Shown here one piece after another: positions 24,020 to 35,099 of a DNA stretch of 64,000 bases (the first letter of the stretch is position 1; each line of letters opens with the position of its first letter). The DNA lies in assembly GCF_010015445.1 (NCBI RefSeq), contig NC_053118.1, positions 18,485,437 through 18,549,436 on the forward strand, given 5' to 3'. This DNA comes from Perca fluviatilis. Its lineage: Eukaryota > Chordata > Actinopteri > Perciformes > Percidae. The position numbers and the translations under genes are program-made. The notes beneath the pieces were generated by a model. That model had not been told where the DNA came from. It ran no database searches and saw nothing but the letters and a program-made list of their open reading frames with translations.

Positions 24020-24301
24020 TTAACTGTTTTTTTAAACCACTCAGACGGTGCCATAAAGAACATTGTTAGATGTGGGGCTGCATCCCAAGTTCCTTCACTT
24101 GCTTCCCTTCCTTGTTTCTTAAGGTGCTTCTCAGGTCGCTTAAATTGCCTCCTCGACTCCTCCTCTTGCCTCCCTTCCTCGCGTCGAAAGGCTGCGTTTC
24201 GACGCTGCCGTCTCTTTCCTGTCTTTCATGCATTCTTCTTTGTCCTATACATTGTACGAAGGTGGGATGTACGCACAATAAGATAGAAGAGAAAATCTTA
24301 C

Positions 24302-24449
24302 CGGATAAATAAAATTTTTCCGTGATTTGACGCCAGCAGTCTGTCTTCACTATTTGATTCGAATAGCGCTTTTCAGATACGTTGTACAGCGGCGGCCTCT
24401 CCTCGACCATGCTGATCAGCTCCTCCTCGAGTGCTTCGGTCCAAGTCAT
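24302..24449 (-). CDS. MADF-domain exon (Harbinger accessory-type or host protein)
   Basis: Starting with ATG at 24449, the frame gives MTWTEALEEELISMVEERPP, LYNVSEKRYSN and CWRQITEKFYLS, then ends at a strong donor (TCCG|GTAAGA) in phase 1. The order of acidic helix, RPxLY motif, aromatic, and WxxI is that of a MADF (Myb/SANT-like) DNA-binding domain. Such domains occur in PIF/Harbinger accessory proteins and in BESS-type transcription factors. The exon is intact but covers only the first half of the domain; no convincing next exon was found. It lies beside an (AAT)n tract and within repeat-rich DNA (GGGCTGCATCCCAAGTTCC at 24074), so a transposon origin is more likely than a resident gene. 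Confidence 0.5.
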
Positions 24450-24469
24450 GATTCAAAATCCAATACGAC

Positions 24470-24481
24470 AATAATAATAAT

Positions 24482-24541
<60 letters not shown>
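24470..24541. repeat. (AAT)n microsatellite
   Basis: About 24 AAT units with one TTAT interruption, directly upstream (on the minus strand) of the MADF exon start codon. Confidence 0.95.
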
Positions 24542-25084
24542 CCAAAAAGATGCGATGATAGTAAGCGAGTGTAGTGCTATCGTCCGCGCCACCACTGTTT
24601 ACCATCGTCACTTCCGTTTTTCTCGTGCACTGGTTCGCTAGTGAAGTACGCGGCGCAACCAGTGGGCGCTACTCTGTATTGTTGCCCCAAGAAATGAAAA
24701 CCAGCAGCTGATAGGACAAACGAGTCACATGGATTTGTTGTCTCCGGAAATTCAAAGCCAGACTGTCATGGCGGCTTGTTAAGAATACAATCTCATATTG
24801 TACTAGTGAAAACATTTTAAGCGAGAAATAGGCCATGCAGTTCCTGAATCCATCTTCATTTCAGATCGACAAAGGTTAGTTTAAAAGATTTGTCAGATTT
24901 TGAGACACTCTAGTCACGATCATCCTGCTCGTCATTTCCGGGTGAGTCCTGACTGCCCTACCGCCGACTGAACATGTCAGGTCAGCCAAAATGAACGCCG
25001 ACAACCCCCCAGACTGACGACGGCATGGGACACACCGAACAGATTTGAGTCACTGACCTCGCCAGACTGTCCCATGGCCGATTT

Positions 25085-25570
25085 TCACCCTGGTGTGTCC
25101 CGGGCTTTAATCCCTCCCACCGAGGAGGCACGGGAGAGACGCAAGGAAATCATCGGAGGAGAGCGGCAACGAGTAAATGTGTTTTAGAGGGATGAGACGT
25201 CCTTTCCTCTCAAGCGTAATATTAATTTGTCAGCTGCATGGGCGAAGTTAGCAACTCCTTCAACTGCACGGCTTCCGGGAAAGCTGCTCTTGTAGCTCCT
25301 CGACGATCCCTCCTCGATGCTTGCTCCTCCGGGCAGAAATAAGAGCTTTGAGACGGCCTTCACCGAGGAGGGACAAAAAAAAATAAATCTACCATCAGCC
25401 AGAGAGGGAGGAAATCATGTTAGGAGAGGGAATCGAGGAAATGTGTTTCAGAGGGATGAGACGTCCTTTCCTCTGAAGCATCATGTGTATTCATCAGCTG
25501 TATGGGCAGAGTTTGCAACCCTTTCAGCTCACGGCTTCTGGGAAGGCTGCTCTCTTGTATCCTCGCTCAT
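25085..25570. repeat. Pair of diverged tandem repeats, about 230 bases each
   Basis: 25110-25300 and 25330-25560 share blocks in order: GAGGGATGAGACGTCCTTTC, then TCAGCTG(C/T)ATGGGC, then CACGGCTTC(C/T)GGGAA and GCTGCTCT. The module resembles the non-coding interior of a fish DNA transposon and may belong to the same element as the MADF exon. 25571-26240 holds dispersed-repeat-like sequence without exons. Confidence 0.6.
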
Positions 25571-26529
25571 ATCTGGTTGGGCAGAGTTAATAGAGGTAAA
25601 TTGGAAATATGTTTGTGATGATGAGAGCGATGTGTGTACCAGAATTTGTGAATATCTGTGCAACTATGTCCAAATTAAGGCCATTAGGGGGTGCTATGGG
25701 GCCTGCTAAACATGCATGAACCAAATTGCTACATAGTGTGGCAATGCTCACATTTTGATGTATGCGCCAACTTTTGTGAGTTTCAAAAATGAAGTCAAAG
25801 GCTCAAACTTACAGGAGCACAATACTGTAGAGCGACCTTGCACTCTCATGCGCTATATCCGATTGAAATAATTACTAGTTGGGGAGCCGTGGTATGCGCA
25901 GCCCCATGTACCAAAGCTCACTCCTTACCGCAGCGGCCCTTTGTTGCATGTCTTACCCCTCTCTATCCCCCTTTCCTGTCTACAGCGGTCCTATCGATTA
26001 AATGCCGAAATGCCCCCAAAAATATAAATCCCCACAAAATCCAAGGGGGCTGACTTCTTGTCAGGTAAGAAAGAAAAAAACAAACAAAAAAAACGACATG
26101 TTCCTCAACATGAACAATGTTCCTACCAAATTCCGTGACCATCAAAGGAACTTTATCCAAAATATGTTGTGTTGGGGTACTATAAAGCCCACTGTCCATG
26201 CCTGAGCCCGTTCACTGCATAAATTTGCAATTTTTGCCATGCTTGACATGTGTGCATATTTTCAGAGTTTGAGCATCCCAAGTCCCTCGAATGTGATTAT
26301 GCAGCAGAAAAGTAGTAAAAGAAGTGATAAGATGAGGACTGAAAAAAGTCAGAAGGGAGAGTCAGAGATAAATGGAGGGTTAATGGGATTACACTTGATA
26401 TGAAACAAAGAGTTAAGTAAAGATCAACAATAAGTAACCGCGCAAGGAGTGGCTGTTTGAATAGGAAACAAACTGATTAGCTGCCTCGCCTCATAATGTT
26501 TGTTTTCATCATTCAGGAACATCTAAAGG

Positions 26530-26700
26530 TCAGGGACCAGTTTCAGGAAGGAGGTTTAACAAACTCTAAGTCTAACCCTGAACTCTGAGTTGATTTACCC
26601 TGAGATGGGGAGTTTTTGGTTCCAGAACAGCTGATTTGAGTTAGTTCAATCAACTCAGAGTAGGTTCACTCAGAGTTAAGTGCATGCACCACCACTATAA
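26530..26700. repeat. Dispersed fish MITE fragment
   Basis: The stretch contains GGAGGTTTAACAAACTCTAA, GATTTACCCTGAGATGGG and CAATCAACTCAGAGTAGG. I recognise this as a frequent teleost interspersed repeat. Only one part is present; boundaries are not clear. 26701-27450 shows nothing recognisable. Confidence 0.5.
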
Positions 26701-27454
26701 AAAAGGCAGCATGAATGGAGCCATGATACTAAGATTCACCATGGTAACAACCACAAACAAACTGGTCGGCATACTTTACCCCTCTCGAACTGGAACTACT
26801 CATGCGCACAAACAGCGAGTTTGTACATACATTTAGTTAAAAAAGCAGTAGTAGTGTATTCATTTCATATTTAATCACAGGTAGCCTAGAATATTACTGG
26901 GGAAAACTGGAATGGTATTACACCTATAAATTTCATTTAGGTGTAATCCTGCGGTCTGAAAAGTAAACTACTACTAATCCCATTCTGAGGCTGCAGCACC
27001 ATGTCATTAACAGAATTATAATTTATAATCATTTATTTCTTTTTAAATGGCTCTCACAGGTTTGTGTCCAGGGAACACTACCATAACATTTTAAAAATGA
27101 GAGCGAAGCACACTTTTCTGATGGCTCTGCATACAGTGGCTTTACTAATATGCTCAGCATCACCAATGTTTTAAAGAAAACTGCATTTGCAAAAAACATA
27201 TGCGACACAAAGAATCTGCTGGGATGTAAAAGCATGTCCTTGATAGGTGACGTTAGTGATATGAGGACAGATAAGGTTATGTACATCTGTGATGGACTGT
27301 GAAGATAAACGATACGGCTGAAATAGTTAGTTATTTGGAAATTAAAGTATACTCTGGCCTCAATATCATCTCCCGACATATCTTTAACTCCGTGAAGTAG
27401 GCTAATACTGCTTCTTACGGAGCATTAGCTTCACATCAAGGGAAAATAAATTAA

Positions 27455-28113
27455 GGAGGAAGATTTATTTATTTTTGAGAATTAAGTCAAAATGTCGAGA
27501 ATAAAGTCAACACGACGAGAATAAAGTTGAACTACCATTTCGAGAATAATGTCGAAATGTCAAGAATAATGTCGAAATGTCGAGATTAAAGTTGAAATGA
27601 CGAGAATAAATTCAACTCCTTTATCACTTAATCACATTAGAGTGACTGTCCGCCATGCCAGCTGGCATGTAGGCAACATCATGGATATGTGTTACATCCT
27701 TGGAGTGCCGCTCTTTTTGTGTCTTGTGATACAACATATCATCTTTGTATGTAGGTGTAACCATCGATACCCTTGTATCTGTCCATTACAAGCCATTTCA
27801 GTTTGCAGGAATAAGGCCACCTCTTCCTACAAGTTTGTGTGGTTTCTCCATATGAACAGACACAATTTTCAGCACAATCTCTTCAAAGTCCTAATACTTA
27901 TCTTATGAAGTATAATTTCACGAGTTCATATAAGCCTTTACAAGGTATTTTATAGAAGACTAGTAGTTTGGTTTATTCTCAAAAGTCCGACTTGATTCTT
28001 GAAATATCAAGTTTTTTCTCGACATGTTGACTTTATTCTCAAAATTGTATTTCAACTTTATTTTCGTCATGTTGGGTCTATTCTCGAAATGCAAAATAAA
28101 TAAATCTTTCTGA
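27455..28113. mobile_element. TIR element whose arms are GAGAATAAAGTC minisatellites
   Basis: The left end AAGATTTATTTATTTT and the complementary right end AAAATAAATAAATCTT bracket arrays of a roughly 19-base unit (GAGAATAAAGTC + GAAATGTC-like). The arrays lie in opposite orientations, 27470-27615 and 27965-28095. The central 300 bases hold a 103-codon frame without a recognised domain. It is probably a non-autonomous DNA element; target duplications were not resolved. Confidence 0.6.
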
Positions 28114-28152
28114 AAAACAGGCCACAGAGAAATTGAACAGGATGGTGATAAC

Positions 28153-28903
28153 TAGGGTTGGGTATCGTTTGGTTTTTTTTCGGTTCCGGTGCTAAATCGA
28201 TACTTTTAAAACGGTTCCGGTGCCTAAACGGTGCCTGAATCGGTACTTTTCAATAAAGTAAAAAAAAAAAAATAAGGGTAGTAAACAACAGTCAGTGACT
28301 TGTTTATTGCTAAGGACATGGTCAAAATTAAAGATTTAATAATAATGTAATAACTATAACAATAAGTTATTTCACCAGTAAATTGCTGTTGAACCCCAGA
28401 TGGGAAAAGGGTATTTTACAATTACTGTGAATGCACCACGAGGCTACCTGTTTTAAGTGAATGCACCGTCTGTGTTGTTTAATTCCGACAACGGCAGCAG
28501 CAAGTGAACGCACCGTCTGTGTTGTTTAATTCCGACAACTGCAGCTGCAAGTGAACGCACTGTCTGTGTTGTTTCATACCGACCATATAAACATACTGTA
28601 TATCTATGAATTGCGACAACGGCAGCTGCTGCGCTGCAGAGCAGACTGTTACATCCCGCTGTTGAAGTCCTCCACAGTGAAATACAGTCACACTTTACAC
28701 TGTTTAACGTTAGCTGTCAACATTTTACCGGTGTTTAATCCAGCTGCTAGCTAAAGGTAGGCTAACGTTACATGCTGTCAGGTGTAGTGTAAAGTCAAGC
28801 ACCGAAATGAGGCACCGAAATTTTCGTTCTTATTCGGTCTCGTTACTACCGTTTACGTCGGCACCGGTTCCCTATTGGCACCGAGTTTCGGTACCCAACC
28901 CTA
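28153..28903. mobile_element. hAT-type MITE with 8-base target duplication
   Basis: The ends TAGGGTTGGGTATCG and CGGTACCCAACCCTA are inverted repeats flanked by GTGATAAC on both sides (28145-28152, 28904-28911). An 8-base duplication indicates hAT mobilisation. Inside are three tandem copies of a roughly 50-base unit containing GAACGCACCGTCTGTGTTGT (28455-28600). No transposase is present. Confidence 0.88.
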
Positions 28904-28979
28904 GTGATAACTGAAAGTAATTTAGTCTATGGCGGTTTTTTTCCTTGTACTAATGCGCGCGCGCGGGTATCGGACACAT

Positions 28980-28981
<2 letters not shown>

Positions 28982-29030
<49 letters not shown>
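28982..29030. repeat. (CA)n microsatellite
   Basis: About 24 CA units, 185 bases upstream of the Ly6-B start codon and immediately before the conserved 5' flank. Confidence 0.95.
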
Positions 29031-29032
<2 letters not shown>

Positions 29033-29214
29033 ATCTTTTGTTGCTGGTAACAAAAGGCCTCAGTTTTACATGCATCTTCCCCCACACCTTCACTCCCCTT
29101 CACACACACATCAAGGAGGTATGAAGGAGTGGTCTGAGGATGAAGACAACTCCTTCTCAGGAGAATAGCTGCAACAGATCAAACTGATACTCACTTGGAT
29201 CCCGCAATCACAAA

Positions 29215-31119
29215 ATGCATCTCCTGACGCTGATGTTTGGGATTGTGCTTCTCTCCAAGGGCAAGTTTTTGTTCCATTATCTTTTTACAGTTTAATTTTC
29301 TTTTTTATGCTAGAGACATGAAAGGTCACATGCCAAAAAAAAAAAAAAAACATGTTGCTGCCATTGCTCTTTGTTCCTCACTTGATTTTGGCCTTTTTTC
29401 CTATTATAGTTTCTAGTATGTTGTAGTTGAAAGACAAACAAATCAGAAGAGTACTGTATGTTACGGCAGAGATAGGAAACCACGGTCTCAAGGAATCTAA
29501 CACGAAGCAGACGTAACTGCAAGGAGAGCAAAGACACGGTCAGGAAAGAGTCCCAAAATATACAATCACAAAATATACGCTGAGGTGGGAACTGTGAACT
29601 GACACAATGTGAGCAACCTTCAGGCAGAGGGAGTGTGGAAGTGCAGAGGTCTTGTAGGATTGCAGAATAGGAGACAGCTGGTGAAGCTCCACTCAGGTCT
29701 GGCACACCTGACTCTGTTTGAGTAATCAGTCCCAGCCACACACTTGGAAAAGCAGTATAACCCATTTTTGTAGCTTTTCTCATAATTTTAAATAATTTAC
29801 TTCAGAGTTAAGGTCTCAGAAACTTATAAATAATTAGCCAATAAACTAAAAAAGAAGAAGAAGAAAATTTAGTTTTGTGTTTTTCTTAAAAAATATATGT
29901 ATTTTTTTGTTTTCTCAGCCCACACCCTGAAATGCTACCAGTGTGTACCGGTAACAGCATCAGGAAACTGCATAGAAACAACAAAAGAATGCCCTTTGCA
30001 GGGTCAACAGTGTGCTGCAACAAGAATCACTTCATATGCAGGTATTTGTGTTGCATTGTTTTTATTGTTAAGCTGCTTTGTGCTGTTCCAGTTTACAAAG
30101 GTTCCGCTTTTGTTGCAGGTGGTTCCAAAGTTGTTGATGTCACTTCAAAAAGCTGTGCTTTGGCTGAAGAGTGTGTTGAGGCTTCAGTCAACTTTGGAAT
30201 CTCCCAAACCATAGTTAATACCAAATGTTGCACCTCCAATCTCTGCAACAACCAACCTGCCCCAGGTAACTTACTTAAATTGTCCGTTGGTATTTAGATG
30301 CTGCTTTGCGCTAAGAGCTGTTTTAGTTGCATAACTAATTTCTGTAAAAATGTGGAAACTACTTTCCTTAAAAGTTAAGTGTTAGTTGCATTTATCATGT
30401 TTCAGATGTCATAATGATTTGTTTTATTATTTAAAAATTCTGATTTAACTGACTTTGTGTGTGTGTGTGTGTGTTTTACAGGTTTAATTTAATCTTTAAA
30501 TTCATAGTTTAAATCTTCTTTAATCTTAAAATGTTCATTTTTGAAAGCGGTTTAGCATCAGTGAGTGTCCATTAGCGTGCTGGACATGAAAAGCTGTAAA
30601 AAAGGCACAGAAGAAGCAAAGTCACCCCCTCAACCCCCCTCTACATCCCCAAACGCAGAAACGAATGTTGTGTTACAGAACCCAGCAAATCCAATCCAAA
30701 TGGTAAAAAGTGCTTCTCCTGCGATGGACAACAGTGCAACAACACTCTAAACTGTGAGGGGAATGAGGACTACTGCATCTCAACAACAGGTACCAGCCTA
30801 CAGCATTAAACATCTAACTCTGTTCCACATATTTCCTCTGCTCAGTTGGATGTTTAGTCATTCCAATAGGTGTATTAAAACTTTAAGCTCTCAAACTAAC
30901 ACTGTTTTCATTCTCTCAGTGAATGCAAAAGAACAAAAGGTAACCCTGAAGGGCTGTGCCTCCAAGATCATGTGCACAAAGCAAACCACACAGACTGCAG
31001 GAGCCCTTGGAACAGAAATTAGCTGCTGTCAGGGGAACTTCTGCAACAGCGCCAGCAGCACAAGTGCTGGCCTTCTGCTCCTGGTGGCACCGCTGGTCTC
31101 TTTGGTCATGCTCTCTTAA
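29215..31119 (+). CDS. Ly6/uPAR-like two-domain GPI-anchored protein, gene B
   Basis: Five exons, all joined in phase 1: 29215-29260, 29919-30041, 30119-30265, 30679-30789 and 30920-31119, giving 208 residues. Exon 1 encodes a signal peptide ([15 protein letters not shown]) and uses a GC donor (GCAAGT). Exons 2-3 form the first three-finger domain (LKCYQC to [10 protein letters not shown]) with ten cysteines. Exons 4-5 form the second ([10 protein letters not shown] to [10 protein letters not shown]), also with ten. The hydrophobic C-terminus ([17 protein letters not shown]) after small residues is a GPI-attachment signal. Known uPAR-like proteins of this layout act at the outer cell surface; the ligand is unknown here. 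Intron 2 is only 77 bases. The 3' region is split by nested hAT elements, with a distal AATAAA near 33178. Confidence 0.93.
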
Positions 31120-31147
31120 CTGGTGGAGACGGCAGCATCACCACTCA

Positions 31148-32825
31148 CATAGCTGCCAACACTCCCGTTTTTCGCGGGTTTCTCCCGTTTTTTTTAGTCA
31201 TATCTCCCGGGTTCTTATTTCTCCCGGGAAACTCCCGTAATTTGCCTGGCCCAAACTCCTTTATAAATAATCAGAGCAATATGTTTGTTTAATGTTGACC
31301 AGTTGCCAGATCTTGTATGAAACGCATCCTAGTCACACAATCCAAACACCATACAATTTTCAACCCCTTTGTCACCTCAACCTGGCAACCTGATGCGCAG
31401 TTGATCTGCAAGCTTCGCGGAAAGTTCAGACACGAAAGGGAGCAGAGAAAAAGGCAGGTGAAGGCGGTGTTCCCGCAAAGAAATCGAAATATAGCTGTAA
31501 ATGTCAACATGTTGCGCGCAACAATTTACATGCATCGTACCTAATCATATCGACAACCTCCACGCTTTTTGTAAGGTGTGTCACATTGATTTTAATGTAG
31601 CGCACGGCGTCAAAAGGACATTACCCAGCACATTAAAACACAGCGGCACCATCGCGCAGAAGAGGCATGGGCACACGGGCGATTTCATCCTTCATCATGA
31701 AAGAACAGACTGAGGCAGAAAACGTGAAGCAAGCTGAACTCAAGATAGCAATGTTGGTAGCCAGTGTTGGGAAGGATACTTTCAAAACGTATTTCGTTAC
31801 AGAATACAGAATACATGCCCACAAATGTAATTTGTAACGTATTCCGTTACGTTACTCAATCTGAGTAACGTATTCTGAATACTTGGATTACTTCAGGATT
31901 ACTTCCACATTGAATTGCGTTTTATAAGTGTAGGAATGCGGCTATATCACATCCATCTTACTAAACAGGCCTATACTGGTGTGTTCTTTTTATTCCAACT
32001 AGCTGAATGTGTACCTGAACAAGCAGATAGATTATTGTATTGGTAGTCCCTAACTGCATACTACAAAAATCTAACCGCAGTCTTGCTACCACGAGCTAAT
32101 TTTAGCTAACGTTAGCTAGCATGTCAAACTGGGCTAGTCAGTCTTTAAACGGCTCTGGAGCTAGTAAATCAGCACGTAGGAGAATGTAAAGTCGCACGTC
32201 AATGTTAAAATAGCAAGGTGACCAGTAAAACTACAGCAGACGACTACCCTTGGCTAATTAAAAAAAATAGCTTACTTTAAGATGCTTCTTCAGGTTGGAG
32301 GTGGAGTAATTTGGACGCTGAAAGGAGGTTGGTTGCTGGCAAGCACAGGTTGCACAGTTATATTTAATTCTCCCTGTTCGTTCATTAATGTGAAATGCTG
32401 TTTGAATTTCCAAGATTGAAACTTATTCCTGCCCTGGCTCTGTCGTGCCGGTTCCAACTCCATTGTGACTGATCACGCAAATAGCTATTTTTTTCGATTT
32501 CATATCGGGGCTTCTGGAAAATGCATAGAGTTGCCTTAATTTAGTCAGAGTGAATAAACTCGTGAAACAGAGAAGTATCGTCATGTAATCCATTGATTTC
32601 AACAATGTAACTGTATTCTAAATACCAACGATTTAAATTGTAACTGTAACGGAATACAGTTACTCATAATTTGTATTCTGAATACGTAACGCCGTTACAT
32701 GTATTCCGTTACTCCCCAACACTGTTGGTAGCACAGACTTACAGTACACTTAACAGTAATCACCCCCATCGCACCGCCATTCCCCCGCACAAATCTCCCG
32801 GATTTTGAAAATGTTGGCAGGTATG
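31148..32825 (+). mobile_element. hAT element in the 3' region of Ly6-B
   Basis: Ends are CATAGCTGCCAACACTCCCG and the complement of CATACCTGCCAACATTTTC, flanked by ACCACTCA and GCCACTCA (7 of 8 match). The same place in Ly6-A and Ly6-C reads CATCACCACTCAGCTTTTC without an insert. Internally a degenerate BED-type zinc-finger remnant is readable (FCKVCHIDFNVAHG near 31570-31610). Broken frames surround it, and a second element is nested at 31762-32724. It begins 28 bases after the Ly6-B stop codon. Confidence 0.88.
31762..32724. mobile_element. Nested hAT-type MITE, 963 bases
   Basis: The termini CAGTGTTGGGAAGGATACTT and ACTCCCCAACACTG share CAGTGTTGGG as inverted repeat. TTGGTAGC flanks both sides (31754-31761, 32725-32732), an exact 8-base target duplication. 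Subterminal sequence contains repeated GTAACGTATTC and its complement. No coding sequence. Confidence 0.88.
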
Positions 32826-33234
32826 GCCACTCAGCTTTTCTCTCATCTTTGCATGGCCTCATACTGCTGCTCACACCCCGGTCCCTGTCCTTTCAACCAA
32901 TGAATGAGAGTTTAGTAAAGTGTAAAAATACAATTTAGTAGAGATTTCAACTTTTCTCTAGCCTCATATGGTTTCTAGCCAGCTTTTTTTTTGCATGTTT
33001 TCTGTGAAGTGTTTTGCATAGTGATTTTCAGCGTATCCTATTATTTTATTCTTAATTAGAACAAGTAAAAAAAATAAATGCTAATAATGCACAGTTTTTG
33101 TTCTGGGTGTTATTATCCTGACGATAAAGAATATTTTGCTTTACTTTTTTTGCTTGCTGTCACTAATATAAAGCTAAATAAATAAATATCGTAATGCTGT
33201 TGAGATTCTGTTTTCTTTGAGTGCTCTACATCCT

Positions 33235-33955
33235 TTCTCATTTAAAAGACATTTGGCAAATAACCCTTAAGGATATTCACTTTACAAGTTGAAGCATGGA
33301 ATAGTGTTTACAGGTCTGAGTCAGATACACAGTCTGTATTTACTGATTCCAGACTGATTGTATCCCTGATGCTTTACAATGTTTAACATGCCAAAGATTA
33401 AGCATTTCAGACCTGCAGTTTCCTAACACACATTCAAATATAATACATACTAAAATGGCCTTCAGTGTGATAGTTTTAAACTACATAAACTAATTGGCCA
33501 CAAATGCCTGTTTGTGTAAGACACAATATTGTTTTATTTTAAATAAGCTCAGGTTGTTCCAGGAAGTGCTGTTTAGGAGGTTATGTCTAGAAAATGTTGT
33601 TCAATTTGAGGCAGTGATGTCAATGATATTTGGGAAATGTTGCCCTGTCTGGGGTGCTGAGACTTGTGTGAATGTATAAGGGAATGCAAGTGTCCATGTG
33701 TATGGAATTTATGTATATATATATAACGTCAAAAATATTTTTTTAGTTTAGTGCAGGCAGGAATTTGGCCTGTTAGCAAGTGTGTTCTTAGGGCCTAAAT
33801 TACACACTCGCCAACAGGCCTAAAGTTTAGGCTACTGTTTAGGTCAAATATTACAGTCCCTCATTAATAGTCATTAGCTGTTGATGTATATTCCCATGAG
33901 TCTTAATAACCCTCAACTGTTCAGCCTGTCCCCATCTCTAACTGTGCATTTTTTA
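33235..33955. repeat. Array spacer, copy 3
   Basis: Follows the Ly6-B polyadenylation region and matches 62850-63430 closely (TCAGACCTGCAGTTTCCTAA, GGAAATGTTGCCCTGTCT, AGTGCAGGCAGGAATTTGGC). It also matches the copies at 1.4 and 14.8 kb more distantly. No exon is visible. Sequence 33960-34610 is a separate dispersed repeat inserted before the paralogy to 63436 onward resumes. Confidence 0.75.
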
Positions 33956-33959
33956 GTCT

Positions 33960-34610
33960 TGTATAACCACAGACATAAAATCAGTGGCCGTAGCATCCAT
34001 GACATCACCCATTGGTTTGTGGACTGCCGCTTTGAAGCCTTGAATTTGGCAATACGGGCGTCGCCCAATTAACTTTGATTAAGTAAAAACACACATAGTG
34101 AGAGGGTCAGAGTTCAAGATTAAAACACGGACCACACCCAAAAACAAGATTAAGTCTGTTGTACACAGAGCCATGGATATGCATTGCTAAGGCTCTGCCT
34201 ATGCCGGTGACGGACAGGTCGGTTTGTAGCCAATGCCCCTTTTACAATAAATGGGATCATAATTAACAAAATAAACGTCATGCTTTCATTATTAAGACTT
34301 GAAAATAGTGATTGAGTGCATAAAGTCATTATAAAAAGTTGTATTAAGGTAATACATCAAGTGAGACGTAGGGTCATTTTCCCATAGATTTAGAAACAGG
34401 ACTTGAGTCGCCCCTGCTGTAAATTAGATAAAATGCAGGTTCAAGGCACTTCCACATTGGCTTCACTTTTTTAGGCCTGGAACATGGCATGGAAGCTTTT
34501 TCCATTATTAGGAGGGACAGAACAACTTCCGGTTCAGCGGAGGACCGTGTAGTTGCGGAGCTGTCAAATAAGGGCTATAGGATGCAGCTCTAGTGTGTTC
34601 CACTGAGGAA
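33960..34610. repeat. Dispersed repeat, inverse relative of 2.44-3.22 kb
   Basis: Contains CATCACCCATTGGTTTGTGG and CACATTGGCTTCAC, related in complement to the element at 2440-3220. It is absent from the paralogous position near 63430, where the spacer runs on, so it inserted into this copy. No coding content. Confidence 0.5.
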
Positions 34611-34763
34611 AGATGGCAGAGAGGGAGGAAATCATATGAGAAATAATCAAATCACTTTGGAGTTTAAATGCACAACCCAAACACCTGAGACACAATGACA
34701 GAAAAGCATATTTATTTTATTTTAAGTTAATTCAGATAATCAACAGCTGAGATACATTCTTTA

Positions 34764-35080
34764 AGGGCAGCACTGGCTCAGTCTGTGGGAACATGGCTTG
34801 GGAACTGGAGGGTTGTTGGTTTTACCCCATACAGACCAATTATGGAGTGTGGACTGGTAACTGGATAGGTGCCAGTTCACCTACTGGGCACTGCAGAGGT
34901 GCCTTCGAGCAAGGCACCGAACCCCCTGGGCAACTTTCCATTTAATGCTTAATGCATGTGTATAGGCTGTGTTTGCACGTGTGTGCATTTCGGGGCCTGT
35001 TTGTAAGGTGTATAATAACAAAGTAAAAGAATATCATTTTTCATCAGGGATTAATAAAGTACGTCTTATTCTTCTTTAAA
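34764..35080 (+). mobile_element. tRNA-like SINE
   Basis: The body begins GGGCAGCACTGGCTCAGTCT and has the B-box-like GGTTGTTGGTTTTACCCC, then GTGCCAGTTCACCTACTGGG, and ends TCAGGGATTAATAAAGTACG. I recognise this composition as a common teleost tRNA-derived SINE. An orthologous-position copy is at 63593-63905, so it was present before the units duplicated. Confidence 0.72.
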
Positions 35081-35099
35081 TGAAGCAAATTTAAATGCA

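Noticed and set aside
29310..29783. 157-codon minus-strand frame in intron 1 of Ly6-B
   Set aside because: It spans an insert absent from the introns of genes A and C, has no recognisable domain, and starts in unremarkable sequence. Treated as repeat-derived.
34764..35080. Possible tRNA gene from a B-box-like motif
   Set aside because: No cloverleaf can be drawn. The sequence fits a tRNA-derived SINE and is duplicated at 63.6 kb.
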